From the NCBI RefSeq assembly GCF_002155685.1, contig NZ_MUYK01000001.1, positions 1-64,000 on the forward strand: a stretch of DNA of 64,000 nt. The letters run 5' to 3'. The notes below the pieces were generated by a model. That model saw only the letters and a program-made list of their open reading frames with translations, was not told where the DNA came from and made no database searches. This document shows positions 27,807 through 36,530 of the stretch, piece by piece. Made by a program: the position numbers and the translations under genes. Origin of the DNA: Erythrobacter colymbi (GTDB lineage: Bacteria; Pseudomonadota; Alphaproteobacteria; Sphingomonadales; Sphingomonadaceae). Within the stretch, counting starts at the first letter, position 1, and each line of letters opens with the position of its first letter.

Positions 27807-29362
27807 TGAACGCCCCCAACAAGAGCGGCTGGAAGCCCGAAATGCAGGTCGCGGAGAGCGGCTTTCTCGGCGGCCCCGTCACGACCACCGGCAACCGCGG
27901 GCTTATGCTCGAGGAGCCGCTGCTGTTCGAGATCGGGCGCGCGGATGTGACCGGCGTCGATCTTCCGGAAGTGGACGCCAGCGCGCCGACCCGTCTCGGC
28001 GGGCTGGAGCGCTCGGACGCGATCGGCCTCGTCGGCCTGACCGAGCCCGAGACCGTGCGCCACTACACCCGCCTCAGCCGCCAGAACTACGGGATCGACC
28101 TCGGCTTCTTCCCGCTTGGCTCGTGCACGATGAAGCACAATCCGCGTTTGAACGAGAAGATGGCGCGGCTGCCGGGCTTTGCCGACATCCACCCGCTCGC
28201 GCCGCAGTCGAGTGTTCAGGGCGCGCTGGAGGTGATCCATCAGCTCGGCCACTGGCTGTGCACCCTCACGGGAATGCCCGCCGTCGCCATGAGCCCCAAG
28301 GCGGGCGCGCACGGCGAGCTTTGCGGCATCCTCGCGATCCGCGCCGCGCACGAGGCCCGCGGTGACGCGCGCGAGGTGGTGCTGGTGCCCGAAAGCGCCC
28401 ACGGCACCAATCCCGCGACCGCCGCCTTCGCGGGCTACCGCGTCGAGGACATTCCCGCGACCCCCGAAGGCCGCGTCGATGTCGCCGCGCTGAAGGCCCG
28501 CCTCGGGCCGGACGTTGCGGGGGTGATGATCACCAACCCCAACACCTGCGGCCTGTTCGAGAAGGACTTCCGCGAGATCGCCGATGCGGTCCACGCGGCG
28601 GGCGGCTACGTCTATTGCGACGGGGCGAACTTCAACGCCATCGTCGGCAAGGTGCGCCCGGGCGACCTTGGCGTCGATGCGATGCACATCAACCTCCACA
28701 AGACCTTCTCGACCCCGCACGGCGGCGGCGGGCCGGGTTCGGGGCCGGTGGTGCTCTCCGAAGCCCTCGCGCCCTTCGCTCCGCTGCCCTTCATCCGCCA
28801 GGGCGAGAGCGGCGAGTTCTACCTCGTCGAGGAAGAGAACCGCGAGGAACGCGGCCCCAGCTTTGGCCGCATGACCGCCTTCCACGGCCAGATGGGCATG
28901 TTCACCCGCGCGCTGACCTACATCCTCAGCCACGGCGCGGACGGCCTCAAGCAGGTGGCCGAAGACGCGGTGCTCAACGCGAACTACATCCTGCGCAGCA
29001 TGGAGGACATCCTCGATGCGCCCTTCGCGGGCAGCGGCCCCTGCATGCACGAGGCGCTGTTCTCGGACAGCAACTTCGCCGCCGGGCTTTCGACGCTTGA
29101 CGTGGCCAAGGGTCTGATCGACGAGGGCTATCACCCGATGACGGTGTACTTCCCGCTGGTGGTTCACGGCGCGATGCTGGTCGAGCCGACCGAGACCGAG
29201 AGCAAGGCCGCGATCGACCAGTTCATCGCCGCCTTCCGCGGCGTCGCGGAGCGCGCGCTGGCGGGTGACGAGGCGTTGAAGCAGGCCCCCTACTACTCGC
29301 CCCGCCGCCGGCTGGACGAGGCGGCTGCCGCGAGGAAGCCGAAGCTCGCTTACGAGGGGTAA
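27806..29362 (+). CDS. gcvPB: Glycine dehydrogenase (decarboxylating) subunit 2
   Basis: A 518-aa PLP-dependent subunit catalysing glycine decarboxylation onto the H-protein lipoamide. The PLP Schiff-base lysine is Lys299 in HINLHKTFSTPHGGGGPG. Also present are FFPLGSCTMKHNP and SAHGTNPATA. The start may be ATG at 27806 (TGATG overlap with gcvPA) or GTG three bases earlier. The operon here contains T, H and both P subunits but no L protein, so dihydrolipoamide dehydrogenase must come from elsewhere. Confidence 0.96.
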   Translation: MNAPNKSGWKPEMQVAESGFLGGPVTTTGNRGLMLEEPLLFEIGRADVTGVDLPEVDASAPTRLGGLERSDAIGLVGLTEPETVRHYTRLSRQNYGIDLGFFPLGSCTMKHNPRLNEKMARLPGFADIHPLAPQSSVQGALEVIHQLGHWLCTLTGMPAVAMSPKAGAHGELCGILAIRAAHEARGDAREVVLVPESAHGTNPATAAFAGYRVEDIPATPEGRVDVAALKARLGPDVAGVMITNPNTCGLFEKDFREIADAVHAAGGYVYCDGANFNAIVGKVRPGDLGVDAMHINLHKTFSTPHGGGGPGSGPVVLSEALAPFAPLPFIRQGESGEFYLVEEENREERGPSFGRMTAFHGQMGMFTRALTYILSHGADGLKQVAEDAVLNANYILRSMEDILDAPFAGSGPCMHEALFSDSNFAAGLSTLDVAKGLIDEGYHPMTVYFPLVVHGAMLVEPTETESKAAIDQFIAAFRGVAERALAGDEALKQAPYYSPRRRLDEAAAARKPKLAYEG

Positions 29363-29368
29363 GCTCTT

Positions 29369-29482
29369 TTCCCCTCCCCTCGGGGAGGGGGTAAGGGGTG
29401 GGGGCTCGACGCCAGCATGGACGCGAGGCCTTACGGCCTCGCTCCCCCATCCCCGACCCTTCCCCGAGGGGAAGGGAGAATC
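29369..29482. repeat. Composite intergenic palindrome
   Basis: A CCCCTCCCCTCGGGGAGGGG hairpin at the left, a GCGAGGCC/GGCCTCGC hairpin in the middle (about 29423-29442) and a TTCCCCGAGGGGAA hairpin at the right form a nested palindrome between the gcvPB end and the convergent flippase gene. Relatives with the same plan occur at 34991-35122 and 62339-62472. Confidence 0.65.
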
Positions 29483-29492
29483 TGGCGAGGTT

Positions 29493-30803
29493 CTAGTTCT
29501 TAGGAGGGGCGGGCAATGTGTCCGCCCCTTCTGCGTCCGGCTCCACCACCAGGCGGAACTGCCTGAGGTTCACGATCGCCACGTAGAACCCGACCACCGC
29601 GAGCAGGCTCGATCCCAGCACCGCGAAGCCTGCACCCTGCGCGCCCTTCCAGTCGATCGCCATCTCGAGCATCAGCAGCGCGAGTATCGTCGGGAACAGG
29701 CGCGCGAGGAAGGCGACATGCGCCTTGCCCGCCGAGATCAGCAGGCTTTCAAGGCTCGCGCCGACCAGCTCGACCGCGCCCGCGATGGAGAGAATGATCA
29801 TCGCCCAGTAGAAGCCGGTGAACTTCTCGCCCGCGATCAGCGCAAGACCCGGGCGGCCGAACAGGATCGCGGTCACCACCGCGGCCGTTCCGGCAATCGC
29901 GGCGATGTTGGCCATGCGCCGCGCGATCTCCACCGCCCCGTCGCGCGATTGCACCAGCTCGGGCAGGATTGCCTTGGAGATCGTCTGCGCGAGCGCAATC
30001 AGCGCCACGCCGAGCTGGTTGGCGATCCGGAAACCGCCCGCGAGCGAGGCCCCGCCGAAGGTGCCGACCAAGAGGATCATCACCTGCTTGCCCGCCACAG
30101 CAAGGCTGCTCAACAGGTTGGTCGAGACGACGAAGCGCCACACCCCGCCATAGCGCGCGGGGATCGCCTTGAGGCTGACCGAGGCAAGGCTCACCGGCTG
30201 CACCCGCACCGCGACGAACCACAGGGCGAGCGCCGTGCCGACTTCGGAGGCGGCGAAGGCGAGGATGAAGCCGGTGACGGTCGGCATCAGCCACCACGCC
30301 AGCGCCGCGCCGCCAGCACGGATGATCGGCTGCACCGCCTCGGCCCAGGTCGCGCGGCCATATTCGTCGTGCAGGCGCAGCATCCCCGTCGGCGTGGTCC
30401 GGATCGTCAGCACCGAGATCACGCAATACCAGAAGGTCAGCCACATGAGGTCGGGCGGCACGTCGAGCCACAGCGGCGAGGTCACCACCAAGAGGGCCGA
30501 GGCGGCGGTGCCGATCACCATCGAGAGCAGGTCGAGCGCCACGGCAAAGCCCGTCGCCTCGCGCGCGCGTTCGATATCGACGCCGGGGTTCTCCGGGTCC
30601 GCGCCCCAGCGGACGATGAACTGCCAGGTCTGGAAACTGGAGAAGCCGGTGATCGCCTGACCCAGCGCGATGATCAGCGCCATGTAGCCGAAGCCCTCGG
30701 TGCCGAGCGTGCGCGCGGCGATGGCGAGGTAGACGAGGCTGAGCACCGCGTTGAACCCGCGCCCGCCCAAGAGCCAGCCCATGTTGGCAAAGACCCGCTT
30801 CAT
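29493..30803 (-). CDS. Lipopolysaccharide/oligosaccharide flippase (MOP superfamily, Wzx-like)
   Basis: A 436-aa integral membrane protein with 12 to 14 predicted helices. It begins MKRVFANMGWLLGGRGFNAVLSLVYLAIAARTLG, a typical Wzx/RfbX N-terminus. Such proteins flip undecaprenyl-linked oligosaccharides to the periplasmic face. No glycosyltransferase cluster adjoins it, so the polymer is unknown. The ribosome site is weak. Convergent with gcvPB. A short acidic C-terminal tail (about residues 421-436) follows the last helix. Being a stand-alone gene, it may serve an exopolysaccharide whose other genes lie outside the window. Confidence 0.82.
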   Translation of the reverse strand: MKRVFANMGWLLGGRGFNAVLSLVYLAIAARTLGTEGFGYMALIIALGQAITGFSSFQTWQFIVRWGADPENPGVDIERAREATGFAVALDLLSMVIGTAASALLVVTSPLWLDVPPDLMWLTFWYCVISVLTIRTTPTGMLRLHDEYGRATWAEAVQPIIRAGGAALAWWLMPTVTGFILAFAASEVGTALALWFVAVRVQPVSLASVSLKAIPARYGGVWRFVVSTNLLSSLAVAGKQVMILLVGTFGGASLAGGFRIANQLGVALIALAQTISKAILPELVQSRDGAVEIARRMANIAAIAGTAAVVTAILFGRPGLALIAGEKFTGFYWAMIILSIAGAVELVGASLESLLISAGKAHVAFLARLFPTILALLMLEMAIDWKGAQGAGFAVLGSSLLAVVGFYVAIVNLRQFRLVVEPDAEGADTLPAPPKN

Positions 30804-30959
30804 GATGGGACCGGCGCGGCTTTCAGCTTACGGCCGTTGCGCGCGCGGCGGGCAGGGGCGGGTTGGGCATGGGCGCGGCCTTAGCCGCAAAGCGGGCCTC
30901 TCGCCAAGTGCGGATCGCGAATCGCTCGCAAGCCTTGCGGCGAGCCGTTGACGGTGGGC

Positions 30960-31439
30960 TCAGGCGGGGCAGCGCCGGCGGGGCAAGATGATCCCGGTGG
31001 AGCGCGGCGCTTCATCCTGATCGTAGCGCACAAGCAGCCCCGCATCGGCCCCTTCACCATCGAGGGATAGCTCCATCCGCTGGGTCCAGGTGTCGCCTTC
31101 GCCCTCCATCGCGAGGTCGATGTCGATGGTGCCGGGCGCGCTCTGGGTTGCCGCCGTCACGGTGCCGCGGCTCTCGTAGAAGGTGATGGCCCGCGGCCCG
31201 ATCTCCATCCGCATGTCGGACGCCGGATCGCAGGTGCCGGTCCCGGCATCCCACACGCCGTGGAAGGCTGCGGGGATCGTGCCGGGCTCGGTTGCCTCGG
31301 CGGGAGGCTCGGTGACGGCGACCTCGGTGGCGGCAGGTTCCGGCGCCGGTGCGGTTTCCTCCTCAGTCTCCTTGCCGCCGCACGCAGCAAGGACGAGCAG
31401 GAAAGGGGCAAGCGTCAGGCTTGGAGCAAGTCTCGTCAC
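30960..31439 (-). CDS. Small lipoprotein, function unknown
   Basis: A 159-aa protein with a lipoprotein signal: hydrophobic LTLAPFLLVLAAC with the lipobox LAAC giving Cys20 as the lipidated residue. A Glu/Pro/Ala-rich linker of about 35 residues follows, then a compact domain (IPAAFHGVWD to the C-terminus) with Cys at two places that could pair. GTG start overlaps the stop of the deacetylase gene (GTGA), so it is co-translated with it. I do not recognise the domain. The lipoprotein assignment is based on the signal only. Confidence 0.78.
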   Translation of the reverse strand: MTRLAPSLTLAPFLLVLAACGGKETEEETAPAPEPAATEVAVTEPPAEATEPGTIPAAFHGVWDAGTGTCDPASDMRMEIGPRAITFYESRGTVTAATQSAPGTIDIDLAMEGEGDTWTQRMELSLDGEGADAGLLVRYDQDEAPRSTGIILPRRRCPA

Positions 31440-32392
31440 TTCGTTTCCTCCGGCTTCACCAGCACATTGCGCTCGAACAGCAGGCTCATCACCTCGGTGC
31501 CCATCCAGAACGGGGCGTAGGGCGGCGGAACCCCGCGTTCCCACGCCATCATGCCGGTGAGCGTACCCGAGGTGTGCGGCACGATCGGCATGGCGGCGGC
31601 AAGCTCGGCGTCGGCATAGGCTTCGTCGGCGGTGATGATCGTCCAGCCGTCCTTGCGCAGTTCGGCGACGAGATCGGTGATGAACAGCGCGGAGAGATCG
31701 GTCTCGTGCAGCAGCATGACGTGCGGCGGCGAGCGGCCGAGGGTGCGGCGGGCGAGGGCATCGTGATAGGCGATCCCAGACATCTGCGATTGCAGGTAGA
31801 GCTTGCGGAGTGCGGCCATGTCCATCGCGCGGCCCGCGTTCTTGGCGTCGATGGTCAGCTGTTCGAGATGCCAGTCCGACCCGTCGGCGGTGACATAGCC
31901 GTTCCTGAGGCCCCGCGCCGCCAGACCCGCGCGCACCGCATCGCGCTTCGCCGCATCGCGCCCGCCCTCGTCGAGGAAGGGGAAGCGGAACCACGGGCGG
32001 TATCCCGGGCGACCCTTGAGCCACGCGGCGGCCCGGTCGAGATCGGCGAGGTAATCGGCGGCCTCGGTCTGGTTGAGGTGCCAGTGCGAATGGCTGTGGT
32101 TGGCGATGACATGCCCGGCCGCGACATAGGCCGCGATCCGGCGCTCGCCCCCCGCGCCGTCGGGCGTGTCGAGATTGCCGGTGGTGACGAAGAACGCCGC
32201 TTGGCGAACGCCCGCCTCGCTCAGGGCCGCGATCAGGCGCTTCGAGCGCTCGTCAGGGGTGAAGAAGGCCCCAGCCCCGCGCGGCACATCGTCGAAGGTG
32301 AGCGCGATGCGCTTAGCCTGCGCTTGCAGCGGGGCGGCCAGCACCAGAAGGGCGGCCCACAGCATCAGGATCAGCGCACGCAAGCGCCTCAC
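31436..32392 (-). CDS. Secreted polysaccharide deacetylase (NodB homology domain)
   Basis: A 318-aa protein with a signal peptide (RALILMLWAALLVLAAPLQAQA). The carbohydrate esterase 4 domain shows IALTFDDVP for the catalytic Asp and metal Asp, then NHSHSHWHLN for the metal-binding His pair, and a RFPFLDEGG segment at the motif 3 position. It would remove acetyl groups from N-acetylglucosamine-type polymers in the periplasm. The start is GTG at 32392, overlapping the mmsA stop by GTGA. Upstream in-frame sequence to 32884 is a shadow of mmsA. It forms a compact run mmsA-deacetylase-lipoprotein, although mmsA has no obvious functional relation. Confidence 0.87.
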   Translation of the reverse strand: MRRLRALILMLWAALLVLAAPLQAQAKRIALTFDDVPRGAGAFFTPDERSKRLIAALSEAGVRQAAFFVTTGNLDTPDGAGGERRIAAYVAAGHVIANHSHSHWHLNQTEAADYLADLDRAAAWLKGRPGYRPWFRFPFLDEGGRDAAKRDAVRAGLAARGLRNGYVTADGSDWHLEQLTIDAKNAGRAMDMAALRKLYLQSQMSGIAYHDALARRTLGRSPPHVMLLHETDLSALFITDLVAELRKDGWTIITADEAYADAELAAAMPIVPHTSGTLTGMMAWERGVPPPYAPFWMGTEVMSLLFERNVLVKPEETK

Positions 32393-33882
32393 CCCATCGT
32401 CGGGATGACGAAGGCGTTGCTGCCATCCCCGCCGCCGTCGGGCCAGCGCTGGGTGATCTTCTTGTTCTTGGTCCAGAACCTCAGGCCCTCGACGCCGTAC
32501 TGGTCGATGTCCCCGAAGCCCGAACGCTTCCACCCGCCGAAGCTGTGGTAGGCGACCGGCACAGGGATCGGCACATTGATGCCCACCATGCCGACATTCA
32601 CCCGCGCGGCGAATTCGCGCGCCGCGTGGCCATTGCGCGTGAAGATCGCGACGCCGTTGCCATACTGGTGCTCGGAGGGCAGGCGCACGGCCTCCTCGAA
32701 GTCCTTGGCGCGCACGATCTGGAGCACGGGGCCGAAGATCTCCTCCTGATAGGAGCGCATCTGCGGGGTGACGTGGTCGATCAGCGTCGGGCCGACGAAG
32801 AAGCCCTTTTCGTGGCCCTGCAGGCTGAACCCGCGCCCGTCGACGACGATTTCGGCGCCCTCTTCCTCGGCGGTGGTGATCCACTGCTCGATGCGGGCCT
32901 TGTGCTCGGGGGTGACGACGGGGCCGTAGTCCGCGTCCGGATCGGTCGAGACGCCGATGCGCAACTTGGCGATCGAGGTGAGGAGCTTTTCCTTCAGGCG
33001 CTCCGCCGTGTCCTCGCCCACTGGCACCACGACGGGAAGCGCCATGCAGCGCTCGCCCGCCGAGCCAAAGGCCGCGCCGGTAAGGTCGGTGACGACCTGG
33101 TCGAGGTCCGCATCGGGCAGCACGATCCCGTGGTTCTTGGCGCCGCCGAAGGCCTGCACGCGCTTGTTGTTCGCCGAACCGCGCGCGTAGATGTACTGCG
33201 CGATGTCGGAAGAGCCGACGAAGCTGATCGCGGCGATATCGGGGTGGTCGATGATCGCGTCGACCATCTCCTTGTCGCCGTGGATGACCTGCAGCAGCCC
33301 TTCGGGCGCGCCCGCTTCGAGGAACAGCTCGGCGAGGCGCACCGGCACCGAGGGGTCACGCTCGGAAGGCTTCAAGATGAAGGCATTGCCCGCCGCGCAG
33401 GCCATGCCGAACATCCACATCGGGATCATCGCCGGGAAGTTGAACGGGGTGATCCCCGCCCCGATGCCGAGCGGCTGGCGCATCGAATAGACGTCGATCC
33501 CCGGCCCCGCGCCATGGGTGTATTCGCCCTTCATGATCTGCGGCAGACCGCAGGCATATTCGATCACTTCGAGCCCGCGCTGCACGTCGCCGCGCGCGTC
33601 GGGCACGGTCTTGCCGTGCTCGCTCGCCAGCATTTCGGCGAGGCTCTGCATGTTTTTCTCGACCAGTTCCTTGAAGGCGAACATGATCCGTGCGCGGCGC
33701 TGCGGGTTGGTCGCCGCCCAGCCGGGCTGGACGCGCTTGGCGGTCTCCACCGCACGGGCGAGCAGCGCGGCATCGCCCAGCGCGACCTCGGCCTGGACCT
33801 CGCCGGTCGAGGGGTTCCAGATGGCGTGCTTGCGGGTGGGGGCGGGGGTCTCGCCGACGATGAAGTGGTCGATCTGACGCAT
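32389..33882 (-). CDS. mmsA: CoA-acylating methylmalonate-semialdehyde dehydrogenase
   Basis: A 497-aa aldehyde dehydrogenase superfamily enzyme that converts methylmalonate semialdehyde (valine, inositol or thymine catabolism) to propionyl-CoA with NAD+. The nucleophile is Cys279 in GSAGERCMAL, the oxyanion Asn149 lies in TPFNFPAMIP, and the family-specific FGGAKNHGIVLPDAD replaces the general-base Glu region of ordinary ALDHs. Start chosen at 33882, with AGGAGA upstream; the frame extends to 34161 without homology. The usual partner mmsB is not adjacent. Confidence 0.94.
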   Translation of the reverse strand: MRQIDHFIVGETPAPTRKHAIWNPSTGEVQAEVALGDAALLARAVETAKRVQPGWAATNPQRRARIMFAFKELVEKNMQSLAEMLASEHGKTVPDARGDVQRGLEVIEYACGLPQIMKGEYTHGAGPGIDVYSMRQPLGIGAGITPFNFPAMIPMWMFGMACAAGNAFILKPSERDPSVPVRLAELFLEAGAPEGLLQVIHGDKEMVDAIIDHPDIAAISFVGSSDIAQYIYARGSANNKRVQAFGGAKNHGIVLPDADLDQVVTDLTGAAFGSAGERCMALPVVVPVGEDTAERLKEKLLTSIAKLRIGVSTDPDADYGPVVTPEHKARIEQWITTAEEEGAEIVVDGRGFSLQGHEKGFFVGPTLIDHVTPQMRSYQEEIFGPVLQIVRAKDFEEAVRLPSEHQYGNGVAIFTRNGHAAREFAARVNVGMVGINVPIPVPVAYHSFGGWKRSGFGDIDQYGVEGLRFWTKNKKITQRWPDGGGDGSNAFVIPTMG

Positions 33883-34021
33883 GGGAAAGTGTCTCCTGTC
33901 TGGCGCCTCCCATGCCCCCCGAGGCCAGCGCTTGCAAGCCTTGCGGCTCCCCTCAAAAGTGCTGGCATCCGTGCGTGCGGCGAGGCACTGTCGCGCCGCG
34001 ACGAGACGAGCGAAGGGGTGC

Positions 34022-34990
34022 ATGATGGGCAGGGCAATGCGGTGGATGGCAGGCGCGGCGGCGGTGCTGATGGCAAGCGGCGCGCCCGCGCATGAGGGGC
34101 ACGCGGTGCCCGATTGCCCGATCCCGCGCATCGTCGAGGGCAGCCTCGAGACCATCGGCACCGGCTACACCTTCACCGAAGGCCCGGCGTGGGACGGGAC
34201 GCGGCTGATCTTCAGCGATATCCCGGGCGACACGGTCTATGCCTATACCCCGGGTGAGGATGCGCCCGAGGTGCTCTACACGCCTTCCGCGATGGCGAAC
34301 GGCCACACCTTCGACCGCGAGGGACGCCTGCTCAATGCCGAGCACGGCAGCGGCGCGCTCACCCGCTGGACGCCTGAGGGCGGGCGGCAGGTGGTGGTCG
34401 AGGCGTTCGAGGGGAAGCATTTGAACAGCCCCAACGACATCGCGGTGCGTAGCGACGGGGTCATCGTCTTCACCGATCCGCCCTACGGCCTTCAGGCGGG
34501 CTATCAGGGCGTCAAGCGTCCCGACGAACTGGGCTTCTCGGGCGTCTATGCGCTCGACGAGGCGAAGGGGCGGATGGTGCTGATCGACGGCACGCTCGAG
34601 CGACCCAACGGCGCGGCCTTCTCGCCCGACGAAAAGACGCTCTACGTCACCGATTCCGCCACCCAGAAGGTCTGGGCCTACTCCATCGCCGCCGACGGCA
34701 GCGGGTCGCGCAAGCGGCTGGTGATCGACGTGACCGACGAGACCAAGCAGGGCCGCGTCGATGGCGTGCGGGTGGACAAGGACGGGCTGGTCTATGTCAC
34801 CTGTCCGGGCGGGATCTGCGTGGTCGATCCGAAGATGGGCACCGTCATCGACCGGCTCGAGACCCCGAAGCGCGCGACCAACCTCGCTTGGGGCGGTCCG
34901 GAGCTGTCCGACCTCTACATCACCGCGCAGAGCGACGTGTACCGCGTGAAGACCCGCGCCCACGGGATCGGCTCGTCGAGCCGGCGCTGA
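34022..34990 (+). CDS. Periplasmic SMP-30/gluconolactonase-like beta-propeller lactonase
   Basis: A 322-aa protein with a signal peptide (MRWMAGAAAVLMASGAPAHA-like) followed by a six-bladed propeller. Family landmarks are FTEGPAWDGTRLIFSD, HLNSPNDIAVRSDGVIVFTDPPYGL and RPNGAAFSPDEKTLYVTDS, which carry the divalent-metal ligands Glu, Asn and Asp. It probably hydrolyses a sugar lactone in the periplasm. In-frame starts at 34022, 34025 and 34037 all leave the signal peptide intact; GAAGGGG supports 34022. It diverges from mmsA with 139 bases between. Confidence 0.86.
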   Translation: MMGRAMRWMAGAAAVLMASGAPAHEGHAVPDCPIPRIVEGSLETIGTGYTFTEGPAWDGTRLIFSDIPGDTVYAYTPGEDAPEVLYTPSAMANGHTFDREGRLLNAEHGSGALTRWTPEGGRQVVVEAFEGKHLNSPNDIAVRSDGVIVFTDPPYGLQAGYQGVKRPDELGFSGVYALDEAKGRMVLIDGTLERPNGAAFSPDEKTLYVTDSATQKVWAYSIAADGSGSRKRLVIDVTDETKQGRVDGVRVDKDGLVYVTCPGGICVVDPKMGTVIDRLETPKRATNLAWGGPELSDLYITAQSDVYRVKTRAHGIGSSSRR

Positions 34991-35122
34991 CCTGACTCCC
35001 CTCCCGCTTGCGGGAGGGGGTGGGGGTGGGGCGAGGCCGCCGGCCTCGCACGTGGCCGCTGGCATGGAGCCCTCGGCTGCGCCTTCGGGCCCCACCCCCG
35101 GCCCCTCCCTGAAGGGAGGGGA
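34991..35122. repeat. Composite intergenic palindrome
   Basis: CTCCCGCTTGCGGGAG at the left, GCGAGGCCGCCGGCCTCGC in the middle and CCTCCCTGAAGGGAGG at the right, with complementary CCACCCCC-type arms. It lies between convergent genes and shares its plan with 29369-29482. Confidence 0.65.
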
Positions 35123-35125
35123 GAT

Positions 35126-36478
35126 CTACTCCGAAGGGATCAGCGTGATCGCGGTCTGGCGGCCGTCGATGAAGCGCACGCTCGCGCCGTCGAAGAAGGC
35201 GTCCTCCTCGGTGCGGAAATCGACCTTCTGGCCGCCCCATTCGGGCACCTTGGCGTAAGACGTGAGCTCGATCGACCATGCGGTGTTCGGCCGGATCGGG
35301 CCGCTCCCGCGCGTGTCGGCCTTCTGGTTGTCCCAGAAGCCGATGCTCGGACCCGCGCCGTGACCGTGATAGCCGATGGGGTGCGAATAGATCGACGGGT
35401 CGAGCCCCGCCGCGATCGATTTCTCGCGCGCTTCGGCCAACGCCTCGTTGCCCGAGCGGCCCGGCTTGAAGGCAGCGCGCAGGAAATCCTGCACCTTGTT
35501 CGAGTTCGCCAGCCCCGCCCGCAGCCCCGCAGGCGCCTCGGTCTCGCCGGGCTTCAGCACATAGGCAAGGTGCTGGGTATCGGTGTTGAGCCGAAGGTAG
35601 GTGATGCCGAAATCGGTCCAGAGCAGATCGCCCGGCTGGATCACTTCGTCGCCCTCGATCATCCCCTCGCGCCCCTGCCGCTGGATTGCGATTGAAGGGT
35701 GGAACCACGGGGTGAGGCCGAGCTGCATCAGCCGGTCGCGATACCACCACTGCACTTCCTCGGCGGTGGTGACGCCGGGGGTGATGACCTTCCTCGAAAA
35801 CGCCTCGCCGATCACCGCGTGGGCGATGCGGACCACGGTGGGGTAGATGTCCATCTCGGCGGGCGTGCGGGTTTCGAGCCAGCGGATCGCCAGCCCCTCG
35901 CCGCTGGTGACGCGCTCGTGCAGGGCGGGCGGGAGCGCAGCCATGAACTTGTCGTACTGGCTCAGTGTCATGCCGTCGGCGAACTGGTAGAGGTCGGAGG
36001 AGTTGATCGCGATCTTCTGCGGGTTCCGCGCGGCGATGATCTCCGCGACTGCCTTCCACTGGTCGGGCTGCTGGTCGGGGTTCCACGCCGGGGCGAACAG
36101 CCCGCCGAGGCCGTAGCGGCTGACGGTGAGGCGCTCGACCGGCTTGCCCTCGCCCGGATCGTGGAAGATCAGGATCGTCCGCCGCCGCGCGTGCATGTTT
36201 TCCGCGTCGAGCATGGTGGCGACCACCGGCTCCTCGAAATATTCGCGCGCGACCAGCAGCCACAGGTCGATCCCCTCCGCGCGCATGATCTGCGGGATGA
36301 TCGTATCGAGCCGCTCGGCGAGGATGCGGTTCTCCAGCGCCGCGCGCTCGCGGGGGGCGAGGATCGCGGGGAGGGCAGGGGCGGCCTGCTCGGTCTCGGT
36401 AAGCGGCAGGGGCGCGTCAGCCAGCGCGGGCGAGGCCGCGAGCGCTGCCGCCAATACGAAAAGATGCCGTCCTGTCAT
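35126..36478 (-). CDS. Secreted M24 family metallopeptidase (Xaa-Pro aminopeptidase-like)
   Basis: A 450-aa protein with signal peptide MTGRHLFVLAAALAASPALA. An N-terminal creatinase-like domain precedes the pita-bread peptidase domain, where metal ligands appear in order: Asp in LLWTDFGI, Asp in LRLNTDTQH, His in YHGHGAGPS, Glu in WSIELTS and Glu in FRTEEDAFF. All five ligands are therefore present. It likely removes N-terminal residues before proline in the periplasm. The start at 36478 was chosen for the signal sequence. It is monocistronic, between the SMP-30 gene and the citryl-CoA lyase-like gene. Confidence 0.88.
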   Translation of the reverse strand: MTGRHLFVLAAALAASPALADAPLPLTETEQAAPALPAILAPRERAALENRILAERLDTIIPQIMRAEGIDLWLLVAREYFEEPVVATMLDAENMHARRRTILIFHDPGEGKPVERLTVSRYGLGGLFAPAWNPDQQPDQWKAVAEIIAARNPQKIAINSSDLYQFADGMTLSQYDKFMAALPPALHERVTSGEGLAIRWLETRTPAEMDIYPTVVRIAHAVIGEAFSRKVITPGVTTAEEVQWWYRDRLMQLGLTPWFHPSIAIQRQGREGMIEGDEVIQPGDLLWTDFGITYLRLNTDTQHLAYVLKPGETEAPAGLRAGLANSNKVQDFLRAAFKPGRSGNEALAEAREKSIAAGLDPSIYSHPIGYHGHGAGPSIGFWDNQKADTRGSGPIRPNTAWSIELTSYAKVPEWGGQKVDFRTEEDAFFDGASVRFIDGRQTAITLIPSE

Positions 36479-36530
36479 GCTGTCGCCCCTCGTCCTCATG
36501 CGCCGACAGTGGCGGAGGGGTGGCGCGGGA

